8,448 nt of DNA from Chloroflexota bacterium (lineage in GTDB: Bacteria; Chloroflexota; Ktedonobacteria; Ktedonobacterales; Ktedonobacteraceae): assembly GCA_021828635.1 (NCBI GenBank), contig JAJZEJ010000347.1, forward strand, positions 1 through 8,448. Direction: 5' to 3'. Shown in pieces: positions 1 through 6,465 of this stretch. The translations under genes and the position numbers were made by a program. Below the pieces are notes generated by a model that was given only the letters and a program-made list of their open reading frames with translations, did not search any database and had not been told where the DNA came from. Position 1 is the stretch's first letter. Each line of letters starts with the position of its first letter.

Positions 1-429
1 AGCGAGCAAGATCGCACGGTGATTCCCAGTGCGGCCAGCTTCGGGCCTATTTCATTGATTGGTCGTTCTATTGACTCTAACCTCACAATCACTATCCCCG
101 GTATGCAGATTGTTGGCTGGATGGCCGATATTCTGCCCACATTACCGCCGATGAGTGATCCCAATCTTGGCACACTTGGAGAGCAAAGCACTAGTGGTGC
201 TTTGGCCTCTTTACCTGTGCTATCCAGTGGTCAGCAAGGCCCGGCGGTCGCACGCCTGCAAGGTCTGCTGAGGGCTGCTCTGCCCGACTCTACCGATGCG
301 TCTCTGCCTATTGATGGCAATTATGGGCCTGGAACTGTCAGCGCCGTGCAGAGCTTCCAACAGCAAAATGGCCTCAATGCCACTGGTCTCGTGGATGAGG
401 CTATGTGGCAAAAATTACTTGGTCTTTAA
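1..429 (+). CDS. C-terminal part of a peptidoglycan-binding-domain protein, paralogue of the gene at 1429 (5' end outside window)
   Basis: The reading frame is open from base 1, so this is the 3' end of a longer gene. The GTG at 19 is unlikely to be the true start, because the sequence after it matches the far C-terminal region of the protein at 1429-3228. The shared signature is IPGMQIVGWMADILPTLP here and IPGAQIVGFVGEILPKSP there. After a Ser/Gly/Leu-rich linker, codons about 74-142 form a PG_binding_1-type domain: SSGQQGPAVARLQ, then IDGNYGPGTVSAVQSFQQQNGL, then TGLVDEAMWQKL, with the usual LQ, DGxxGxxT, AVxxFQ and GL positions. That family is a small three-helix wall-binding module that usually anchors enzymes or effectors to peptidoglycan. 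In the paralogue this place is taken by a Ser/Thr-rich tail. The stop lies 30 nt before the lysozyme gene, so the two are probably co-transcribed. The function of the part before the linker is unknown. Confidence 0.8.
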   Translation, partial: SEQDRTVIPSAASFGPISLIGRSIDSNLTITIPGMQIVGWMADILPTLPPMSDPNLGTLGEQSTSGALASLPVLSSGQQGPAVARLQGLLRAALPDSTDASLPIDGNYGPGTVSAVQSFQQQNGLNATGLVDEAMWQKLLGL

Positions 430-459
430 GTAAGTGTACGCTTCTCTCAAGGGGAAAAC

Positions 460-1368
460 ATGTATCAGAGTGTACAGAATGCTTTTATGGCCTTCAGTAC
501 GCAATTTGAAGGCAAAGTGAACTTCATGTACCTTGACATCAAGGGGTTGGTGACAATTGGTATTGGCAATCTGATCGACCCTGTTGATCTGGCCCTTAAC
601 CTACCGTTTGTCCACAAGGCAGATGGAAGTCCCGCCTCTCAGGACGAGATTCGCGCCGAGTGGAACACGTTGAAGTCGCAACCGAATCTGGCTCAGCAAG
701 GCTACCAGGCGTGCGCACCGCTCACTAACCTGATGTTGACGGATGATAGCATCGCGCAGCTTGTGACTGCAAAGATGAACCAGTTTGCTACTACGCTCAA
801 GCAGACCAGCGAGTTTTCTACGATGGATTCCTGGCCCGCCGACGCGCAGCTTGGTCTGTTGAGCATGGCATGGGCGATGGGGCCAGCCTTTGGCCCATCA
901 TGGCCGCATTTTCGAGCGGCCTGCACTGCCAGCGATTGGGCTTCGGCGGCGGCCAATTGCCAGATGAACGAGGCGGGCAATCCAGGATTGAAACCGCGCA
1001 ATGCTGCCGATGTGTTGCTTTTCAATAATGCGGTGGTTGTGCAGGCCAATGGATTAGATTTCTCTGTGCTATACTGGCCTTCCTCGGCTCAGGCACCAGC
1101 GCCAGCATCAACCAATACTCCAGTGGTTAGCAGCTTGAGTCCCAACAGTGGGGCCAGTGGTGATGTGATTGCAGTGAATGGTTCCGGTTTCACGGGAGCC
1201 ACCGATGTGGGCTTCGGTCAGATCAATGCTGCTGATATGACAGTCAACGGCGATACCTCGCTTACTGTTACTGTACCAAACGGCTCAGGTACAGTCGATA
1301 TCATCGTGATTACGCCTTCGGGCCAGTCGGCTGTATCGGCAGCCGACCAGTTTATCTATACGTCCTGA
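460..1368 (+). CDS. T4-type (GH24-like) lysozyme with C-terminal IPT/TIG domain
   Basis: This 302-residue protein probably cleaves the glycan strands of peptidoglycan. The N-terminal half resembles phage T4 lysozyme. Glu17 (FEG), Asp26 (YLD) and Thr32 (TIGIGN) have the same spacing (9 and 6 residues) as the T4 triad Glu11, Asp20, Thr26. A later helix (LLSMAWAMGPAFG, about residue 130) and the NPGLKPRNAADVLLF segment (about 170-185) correspond to the T4 helices AINMVFQMG and TPNRAKRV. An Ala/Pro/Ser linker (about 207-220) leads to an IPT/TIG immunoglobulin-like domain (about 221-302), recognised from VSSLSPNSGASGDVIAVNGSGF, a VPNGSGTVDI strand and a final DQFIY strand. No signal peptide or membrane segment is visible. 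The ATG at 460 has AAGGGG six nucleotides upstream. It sits 30 nt after the preceding gene and 60 nt before the next, between two paralogues. TIG fused to a lysozyme fold is uncommon; the domain may mediate binding. Catalytic activity is inferred, not shown. Confidence 0.82.
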   Translation: MYQSVQNAFMAFSTQFEGKVNFMYLDIKGLVTIGIGNLIDPVDLALNLPFVHKADGSPASQDEIRAEWNTLKSQPNLAQQGYQACAPLTNLMLTDDSIAQLVTAKMNQFATTLKQTSEFSTMDSWPADAQLGLLSMAWAMGPAFGPSWPHFRAACTASDWASAAANCQMNEAGNPGLKPRNAADVLLFNNAVVVQANGLDFSVLYWPSSAQAPAPASTNTPVVSSLSPNSGASGDVIAVNGSGFTGATDVGFGQINAADMTVNGDTSLTVTVPNGSGTVDIIVITPSGQSAVSAADQFIYTS

Positions 1369-1428
1369 GTCGGCTTGTGACGCCGATCTAGACAACAAAC
1401 CGCTCTTTGTGAGCAGGAGGAATGAACT

Positions 1429-3228
1429 ATGGCAGTCGATCCCGTTCAGCAACAAATGCAGGTCTCAGCTGATCTCAGCAACGCTTTGCAATCTCTGCTT
1501 GCCACACTGATTGACAGGGCATTGAGTTCGCAGACGGTGGATAAGAATGGCAAACCGCTGCAAGATGTGTGCTATATCCAGCTTCTGCAAGGCATTCCCT
1601 GTGACCCCGAATCCTACTCGAATGCGTGGACACCAGGAGGCGGTGACTCGATAGCGAATGTCACGAATCAGGGTACGGTCACTCCACCAGCCACGTCAGG
1701 TCAGTCTACTCCCTCGTCGGGAACCCCTTCTAGCGGAACAGGTACCACAACGGCCCCCACACCCGCGCCACCTACCGTCGATGTGCAGATGCAGCACGCT
1801 ATTCAGAGCGCCTTCAACACCTCGGTGCTGGTCGATACGATGATGAAGATCACGACCGATGGCACCTATATTCCATATGAAGGAGCAGAGCAGATCAGTC
1901 AGGCGTATCAGGCTATCATTATGAAGGCTCAGGGCATTCCTGCACCGCCGCCGCCACCTGATATTCAGGCGAAGATTGATGCTGCCTCGAAGGTGCTGTG
2001 GGTCTATGATAGTAACGGTAATAACACCTATCAACAAACGCCACTGTATGCCAACTACGAGAGTTTGTCGGCGGCATGGGCGGGTGCCAGAGCAGCCTAT
2101 GCCACTGCCGAGGCTATGGCCTCAACCAATTCGGCGCTTGCGGCGGTTTGGCCCGTCACCTCACAGGCGTTGCAGACCTCTGTAGACAATGCCTGGAATG
2201 ATTGGCGTTCATCGGGAGCTGATCAGGTGGAGAATGCGCTCGATACGCTGGGCAGCGTAGGTGGTGCTATCGGGCCGTACTTTCTCAATCAGGCCCGTGA
2301 GTTGTTCAAAGCCTGGGATCTGGGCCTCACAGGTGCGGTGCCAGTTGGTACAGCGTACTCCTATATCTTGCCAGCCTCCTGGTGGGATTCGACCGACAAG
2401 CTGACCGGCTTTAAGACATTGACGGCCGATACCAGTAGTTGGCAGAGTGCAAGCTCAACGTCGGCAGCAAGTATGGCCTCCAACTGGTATAGCGGGCAGT
2501 CCAGTTCTACCGGTGCGGGCGGTTTCGGCATGGTCTTCGGCGTCACCTTCGGTGCAGAAGGCGGCACCTCATCGAGCAGTGGTCAATCTGGTGCGGCGGG
2601 CGGCGGTTCTCAGCACTACGCCTTCAGTGAGCAGATGAGCGATGTGAACATCAAGTTCGAGTTTGGCATGTGTGATATCAAGCGCCCCTGGATGCTGGCC
2701 GAGTTGTTCCAGGTTGATGGCTGGTATATTCCAGGCGAGAAAGCTGGTTCGGTTAGCGATGGTTCGCTCAGCGATCAGGTGAAGGATAGCGTTCATCTGC
2801 TCCCGATGATTCCCACGCAGTTTCTGGTTGTGCGCAATGTGAAGATCACGGCGCTTGGTTGGGGCGAGGCGGGCGATAGGATGGCGCAGTATAGCCGACA
2901 GCAGCAGAGCCAGGGTTCCAGTAGCTCTTCCAATGTCAGTGGCGCGGTTGGCTTCCTGGGTATCGGCGCAGAAGCGAGCCACCAGCAGAGCAACTATTCA
3001 GGGTCAAGTGTGTATGCTTCGGCCAACTCCGCCTCCTGGAGCTTCAAAGGAAGCAGTGCTTACGGCGAGCTAGATATTCCTGGCGCACAGATTGTCGGCT
3101 TTGTGGGCGAAATTTTGCCAAAGTCACCGCGTGTCGATACGCCACCAGCCTCAACTACAACCACAACCGGCACCCCATCCTCGAATTCATCCGGCTCAAG
3201 TTCGACGGGAACGACATCGACAAACTGA
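1429..3228 (+). CDS. Large protein of unknown function, Ser/Gly-rich, with IPGxQIVG C-terminal signature
   Basis: I do not recognise a named family for this 599-residue protein. The start is set by a strong AGGAGG at 1415-1420, eight nucleotides before the ATG. Visible parts in order: an N-terminal helical segment (1-80); a Ser/Thr/Pro linker (about 84-118); an Ala-rich helical region (about 120-300) with a five-proline run at 173-177; a Gly-rich strand-like stretch (GFGMVFGVTFGAEGG, 365-379); a core with CDIKRPWMLAELF (414-426), a GWYIPG turn and LLPMIPTQFLVVRNVKI; a second Ser/Gly stretch with alternating small and hydrophobic residues (about 500-545); the signature IPGAQIVGFVGEILPKSP (550-567); and a Ser/Thr tail. 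There is no signal peptide or clear hydrophobic membrane helix. It is a paralogue of the truncated gene at the left edge and follows the lysozyme gene by 60 nt, so it probably shares their transcript. The alternating stretches could be amphipathic beta-hairpins such as those of pore-forming proteins, but that is speculation. Confidence 0.85.
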   Translation: MAVDPVQQQMQVSADLSNALQSLLATLIDRALSSQTVDKNGKPLQDVCYIQLLQGIPCDPESYSNAWTPGGGDSIANVTNQGTVTPPATSGQSTPSSGTPSSGTGTTTAPTPAPPTVDVQMQHAIQSAFNTSVLVDTMMKITTDGTYIPYEGAEQISQAYQAIIMKAQGIPAPPPPPDIQAKIDAASKVLWVYDSNGNNTYQQTPLYANYESLSAAWAGARAAYATAEAMASTNSALAAVWPVTSQALQTSVDNAWNDWRSSGADQVENALDTLGSVGGAIGPYFLNQARELFKAWDLGLTGAVPVGTAYSYILPASWWDSTDKLTGFKTLTADTSSWQSASSTSAASMASNWYSGQSSSTGAGGFGMVFGVTFGAEGGTSSSSGQSGAAGGGSQHYAFSEQMSDVNIKFEFGMCDIKRPWMLAELFQVDGWYIPGEKAGSVSDGSLSDQVKDSVHLLPMIPTQFLVVRNVKITALGWGEAGDRMAQYSRQQQSQGSSSSSNVSGAVGFLGIGAEASHQQSNYSGSSVYASANSASWSFKGSSAYGELDIPGAQIVGFVGEILPKSPRVDTPPASTTTTTGTPSSNSSGSSSTGTTSTN

Positions 3229-3234
3229 CGCCTT

Positions 3235-3260
3235 GCGCGGCGTAGTGCTGCGCTGTTATT
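3235..3260 (+). terminator. Probable intrinsic terminator of the lysozyme operon
   Basis: Seven nucleotides after the stop at 3228, GCGCGGC (3235-3241) can pair with GCTGCGC (3247-3253) around a five-base loop. The stem has six Watson-Crick pairs and one G-U pair. A T-rich TGTTATT follows at 3254-3260. The T tract is broken, so termination may be partial. Its position directly after the last gene of the left cluster supports the call. Confidence 0.5.
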
Positions 3261-3275
3261 GCAAATAAATCTGTA

Positions 3276-3297
3276 GGGGCGTGCTTGATCACGCCCT
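3276..3297. repeat. GGGCGTG...CACGCCC palindrome, REP-like dispersed repeat
   Basis: GGGCGTG (3277-3283) and CACGCCC (3290-3296) form a perfect 7-bp inverted repeat around the 6-base loop CTTGAT, extendable by one G-T pair on the outside. I recall near-identical GTAGGGGCGTGCTTGATCAC-type units between genes in Chloroflexota, but the copy number in this genome cannot be seen from here. A partial echo, GGCGTGCTTTGA, lies at 3308-3319. The stop codon of the minus-strand HicB-like gene falls inside the palindrome (3289-3291). It could also act as a transcript-end hairpin for either strand. Confidence 0.6.
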
Positions 3298-3564
3298 CGA
3301 ATTACTTGGCGTGCTTTGAGGGTGTTCAGTCTCTCTGTTAAAGCTTTTCCCATGTTGTTCTGTTGGCAAAGGAAAATGTAGCGATACGCGCAGTAAAATC
3401 CAGCCTTCTAAGACCTCTTCCAATTCCTCTCGACATCGTTCCAATGTATCAGCGTTGGCATAGACACCATCGAAGCCTGGAATTTCTCCGTAGAAGCTGC
3501 CATCATCTTGCAAAATTTCGTAGTGCGCTCTGCCCATTGCGGCTCGAATATACTTTTTTAACAT
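3289..3564 (-). CDS. Orphan HicB-family antitoxin-like protein with an altered C-terminus
   Basis: The start is set at 3564 (91 residues, MLKKYIRAAMGRAHYEIL...), where family members usually begin. On the minus strand GGGAAGGGA lies about 7 nt before this ATG. Residues 1-67 read as a typical small HicB-like domain: YIRAAMGRAHYEI, DDGSFYGEIPGFDGVYANA, then LERCREELEEVLEGWILLR. HicB antitoxins neutralise the HicA mRNA interferase and often repress their own operon. After FPLP at residue 67 the usual short ending is absent. In its place is a polar tail (TEQHGKSFNRETEHP...) that runs into the GGGCGTG palindrome, where the stop lies. No HicA-like gene is seen on either side: only about 60 nt separate the stop from the end of the convergent left-hand operon. 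It may be a solitary regulator or a relic damaged by repeat insertion. Domain assignment is fairly secure; function is not. Confidence 0.62.
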   Translation of the reverse strand: MLKKYIRAAMGRAHYEILQDDGSFYGEIPGFDGVYANADTLERCREELEEVLEGWILLRVSLHFPLPTEQHGKSFNRETEHPQSTPSNSRA

Positions 3565-3619
3565 CGCTTTTTCCCTTCCCTTACGAATTGCCAATAGTGT
3601 TTATGTCTCTTTCAAAAGT

Positions 3620-3625
3620 GTTATA
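3620..3625 (-). promoter_or_regulatory. Possible -10 box for the HicB-like gene
   Basis: Read on the minus strand, TATAAC matches the -10 consensus at five of six positions and lies about 55 nt before the ATG at 3564. The -35 candidate 17 nt upstream (TTCTCT) is poor, so the promoter would be weak or need an activator. Confidence 0.3.
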
Positions 3626-3685
3626 CCTTATCTGATGAATGGAGAGAAACTTTCTTTTTGTCCGCGTAGGAACCCGGCATTCGCT

Positions 3686-3701
3686 AGCCCTATAGCCCTA
3701 T
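3686..3701. repeat. Tandem octamer AGCCCTAT x2 upstream of the helicase promoter
   Basis: AGCCCTAT occurs twice head to tail with no spacer, ending 7 nt before the -35 box of the helicase promoter. It lies between two divergently transcribed genes. It could be a small direct-repeat operator or simple replication slippage; two copies cannot distinguish these. Confidence 0.5.
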
Positions 3702-3708
3702 TGCTTGC

Positions 3709-3737
3709 TTGTCCAAAAGCTCTATTGGTGCTACAAT
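3709..3737 (+). promoter_or_regulatory. Sigma70-type promoter of the helicase gene
   Basis: TTGTCC (3709-3714) and TACAAT (3732-3737) are separated by 17 nt, matching the -35 consensus at four of six and the -10 consensus at five of six. Transcription would begin near 3744 and give a leader of about 100 nt. This argues against the in-frame TTG at 3705 as the translation start, because it would lie upstream of the transcript. Confidence 0.6.
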
Positions 3738-3784
3738 GGGGGGCGATATAGACATTGTAACATTTTTAAAGAAGAGCATTTTGC

Positions 3785-3837
3785 TTCCGCGCCACTGGAG
3801 AGGTTGCAGTGCAAGCGTCGCGTAGACGCGGAAAAGG
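3785..3837 (+). promoter_or_regulatory. Leader with two mutually exclusive hairpins over the helicase ribosome binding site
   Basis: TTCCGCG (3785-3791) is the reverse complement of CGCGGAA (3827-3833), which overlaps the purine-rich GGAAAAGG just before the ATG. A local hairpin GCGTC (3815-3819) / GACGC (3825-3829) uses some of the same bases, so both cannot form together. The long-range stem would cover part of the ribosome binding site; the local one leaves it largely free. A regulatory switch is inference only. Confidence 0.35.
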
Positions 3838-3842
3838 CATCT

Positions 3843-6461
3843 ATGGATGAACATGTAGCTGTTGGAGAGCTACTTTCTGAGAATATTCGCAATTTTGCCG
3901 CACGTTATCCGTTTCCTATTGATAAATTTCAGTTAGAGGCAATGGTTTACCTGGATGAGAGGCAGTCGGTGCTGGTCGCGGCTCCCACTGGTACCGGCAA
4001 AACGTTAGTGGCTGAGTATGCCATCTGGTTAGCACAACAGCGCGGGCAGCGCGTGATTTATACCACCCCTATTAAGGCGCTCTCGAATCAGAAATACCGC
4101 GATCTGCGTGAGCAATATGGCTACGATGCGGTTGGGCTGGTCACAGGTGATATTGTGGAGCATAGTCGCGCCTCTATTGTGATTATGACGACCGAAGTGT
4201 ACCGCAATATGCTCTTGGAGCGGGGTGGTGAGCGTATGCACGATGGCGACAATGGTGAACCGTTGTCGCTTTCATCTGTGCAAGACGTTGGCTTTGTGGT
4301 CTTTGACGAATTGCACTATCTGAGCGATGCTGAGCGTGGTCCGGTGTGGGAAGAGGCGATCATCTGCTCGCCGCCGCATGTGCAACTGATTGGGCTTTCG
4401 GCGACTGTCAGCAATGCCGAAGACCTGGCGCTCTGGATTAGCCGTGTGCATCGCCCGATTGAGCTGATTTTCCATGATGAACGTGCAGTGCCACTCGAAC
4501 ATTACTACTTTCTGGATAACAAACTGCATCTGGTGCAGGACGCTGATGGCAATCGTATCCAACGCTTTCCTGGTGTTGGCGGCGAGGCTAAGCTGGCGCA
4601 GATGCAGGGGCGGCGGCGCGTCTATGATACCTCGGAAGATGAGGATGACGAGGAAGATGACTTGCTCGAGGAGGGCGGGGAGCGCAGACGCAATGGCCGA
4701 GACCGTCGTCGCGGGCGCGATTTTGAGCGTGAAGAGCGGCGTGGACCCTCTGCCCGTGTGAAGCAACCTGACCAGGATGAGCATGAAACAGCAGCAGCTG
4801 TGGAGGTACAAGGTCAGGATGGCGAGGCGAGTGCAGATGGCGAGAAGCCCCAAAAACCCAAACGTCCCATCATGCGCCGCGCCCCTGAACCTGGTGAGGT
4901 GCTAACCGCGCTACGGAGTGCCGATTTATTGCCTTGCCTCTACTTTCTGCCTGGACGGCGTGTGGTCGAAGAGGCAGCTATGAGTGCGGCCCTGCATCGC
5001 TTCACCTCTCCACAAGAAGAGATATTAATTCGTGAAGAGGTTGGTGTCTGGCTGGAAAATCTGCCAAAAGAAGATCGTAACCTGCAACAGGTGCATGCCT
5101 TAATCGACCTGTTACCACGCGGTATTGCCTTCCATCATGCTGGTCTGTTGCCCGGCCTCAAGGTACTGGTCGAGACGCTATTCGCCAGAGGCCATCTACG
5201 GGCCGTTTTTGCCACCGATACGTTGGCTATTGGCGTCAACATGCCCGCACGTAGCGTTGTTGTTGGTAGTCTGAGCAAGTTTGATGGGCAGGAAATGCGT
5301 CTGCTGACACCGAATGAGTATCGTCAGTTGACGGGACGTGCCGGTAGACGTGGTATGGATGTGCGCGGCGCGGCTATCATTCCCTATTCACCCTGGGAGC
5401 CGTTTGAGGACTCTTTTGAGCGTATTACCGGCGAAATGCTACCTGTGACCAGTTCGTTTGTGGTGCGCTATAACTCCGTGCTGAACCTGTGGCGTGCTGG
5501 CGATATGCAGAATCTCAGGCGTATCTGCGCCTCCAGCTTGCGCGAGTTCCAGCGTTACCTGCTGTGGGAAATAAATGAGTTGCAACGCCTGGAGAAGCGG
5601 TATAAGAAGGCAAAGAAATCTGGTAAGAAAAAAGGTGCTGGCTCCGAAAATGTAGCGCAAGCTCTGAAGAAACAGCGCGACAAGATCGGCGCATATCCCT
5701 TGAGCCGCGCGGGTGCTGCCGAACTGGATGGCACCGTTTTTGTGCTACGCGCCCTCGGCTACATTGGTCAAGACGATCAATTGACGCTCAAGGGTCGCCT
5801 GCTACGCAGCATTTTCCATCCCTCCGGCATTATCATGATCGAACTCATCATGAGCGGTGTGTTGGAGGAACTGTCTCCGCACGAACTGGCCGAAGTGTGT
5901 AGCTGGTTCGCGTTTAGCAATGATAAGCGTCTGAATAACCGTGACGTGGTATATGCCAAGCTTGCGCAGGTGCGGCGTGAACTCTGGCGTATTGTGCAGC
6001 ATGTGAATGGTATTGAGGAGCGTGCAGAGGTCAATCCGACCCCAGGTTTTGTGCAGGAGTTTCACGGTGTGGCGCTAGCATGGGCGCGTGGTATGTCACT
6101 TGGCGGTCTTATGCGCCGCATTGATCTGGCGGAGGGTGATATTCTGATGGTGCTGAACCAGACTATTGATCTGATTCAGCAGGTGCAATCAGCCGTTGGG
6201 TTGATGCTGGATGCACGCGACCTCTGGGAGCAGTTTGTGCCTGTCATGACCGAAGGTGTCTCGAATACCCGTATCGTTAAGCGACAACTAGAAGAGTTGC
6301 AGACACAGCGCGAACGGCTAGAACGCCTGCGACCCGTACTAGGGCAGGCCAGTGCCGCGCTGCTACACGGTATCATTGTGCAGAGCCGCACCATCCCCTC
6401 GATGGTCGTACAGATCGGCGACGAAACAGTCCCTCTGGATGCCGAAGTAGACCAGGATTAA
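3843..6461 (+). CDS. Ski2-like (HelY/Mtr4-type) superfamily 2 RNA helicase with DSHCT domain
   Basis: This 872-residue enzyme (from the ATG at 3843) is an ATP-driven helicase, probably unwinding RNA during turnover or processing; actinobacterial HelY and eukaryotic Ski2/Mtr4 are relatives. Motifs: a Q-motif-like FPIDKFQLEA; Walker A APTGTGKT (47-54); Ia TPIKALSNQKY; VTGD; motif II DELH (155-158, DEVH in many relatives); LSAT (185-188); HHAGLLPG; FATDTLAIGVNMPAR (456-470); motif VI QLTGRAGRRG (495-504). After these come a winged-helix/linker region with a Lys-rich stretch (about 580-600) and a DSHCT-type helical tail (about 640-860, including ELSPHELAEVCSWFAF). A charged insert of about 90 residues (about 257-346), first acidic, then Arg-rich, then Glu/Gln/Ala/Lys-rich, separates the RecA domains. 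The frame stays open upstream to a TTG at 3705, but the promoter and the conserved N-terminus favour 3843, preceded by GGAAAAGG. It is monocistronic by appearance. RNA substrate is unknown. Confidence 0.93.
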   Translation: MDEHVAVGELLSENIRNFAARYPFPIDKFQLEAMVYLDERQSVLVAAPTGTGKTLVAEYAIWLAQQRGQRVIYTTPIKALSNQKYRDLREQYGYDAVGLVTGDIVEHSRASIVIMTTEVYRNMLLERGGERMHDGDNGEPLSLSSVQDVGFVVFDELHYLSDAERGPVWEEAIICSPPHVQLIGLSATVSNAEDLALWISRVHRPIELIFHDERAVPLEHYYFLDNKLHLVQDADGNRIQRFPGVGGEAKLAQMQGRRRVYDTSEDEDDEEDDLLEEGGERRRNGRDRRRGRDFEREERRGPSARVKQPDQDEHETAAAVEVQGQDGEASADGEKPQKPKRPIMRRAPEPGEVLTALRSADLLPCLYFLPGRRVVEEAAMSAALHRFTSPQEEILIREEVGVWLENLPKEDRNLQQVHALIDLLPRGIAFHHAGLLPGLKVLVETLFARGHLRAVFATDTLAIGVNMPARSVVVGSLSKFDGQEMRLLTPNEYRQLTGRAGRRGMDVRGAAIIPYSPWEPFEDSFERITGEMLPVTSSFVVRYNSVLNLWRAGDMQNLRRICASSLREFQRYLLWEINELQRLEKRYKKAKKSGKKKGAGSENVAQALKKQRDKIGAYPLSRAGAAELDGTVFVLRALGYIGQDDQLTLKGRLLRSIFHPSGIIMIELIMSGVLEELSPHELAEVCSWFAFSNDKRLNNRDVVYAKLAQVRRELWRIVQHVNGIEERAEVNPTPGFVQEFHGVALAWARGMSLGGLMRRIDLAEGDILMVLNQTIDLIQQVQSAVGLMLDARDLWEQFVPVMTEGVSNTRIVKRQLEELQTQRERLERLRPVLGQASAALLHGIIVQSRTIPSMVVQIGDETVPLDAEVDQD

Positions 6462-6465
6462 GTAA

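Noticed and set aside
2569..2982. 137-codon open frame on the minus strand
   Set aside because: It lies wholly inside the third left-hand gene, is antisense to it, and its translation shows no domain; the sense protein is clearly the coded one.
1..3228. Prophage interpretation of the lysozyme cluster
   Set aside because: No holin, tail, capsid, integrase or attachment site is visible, and the downstream genes are chromosomal in character; phage origin remains possible only if the unseen left flank supports it.
3060..3353. 97-codon minus-strand frame through the terminator and palindrome
   Set aside because: It crosses the end of the third gene, the terminator and the repeat. The stretch RGRDQARPYR is only a translation of the palindromic repeat.
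3363..3635. 90-codon plus-strand frame opposite the HicB-like gene
   Set aside because: The opposite strand encodes a recognisable HicB-like domain over the same bases, and this translation is featureless.
3705..3842. TTG at 3705 as the helicase start, adding 46 N-terminal residues
   Set aside because: It lies upstream of the predicted transcription start, the extra residues look unlike helicase sequence, and the ATG at 3843 has a plausible ribosome binding site.
4272..4853. 193-codon open frame on the minus strand
   Set aside because: It is antisense to conserved helicase motifs and the charged insert, and has no recognisable protein features.
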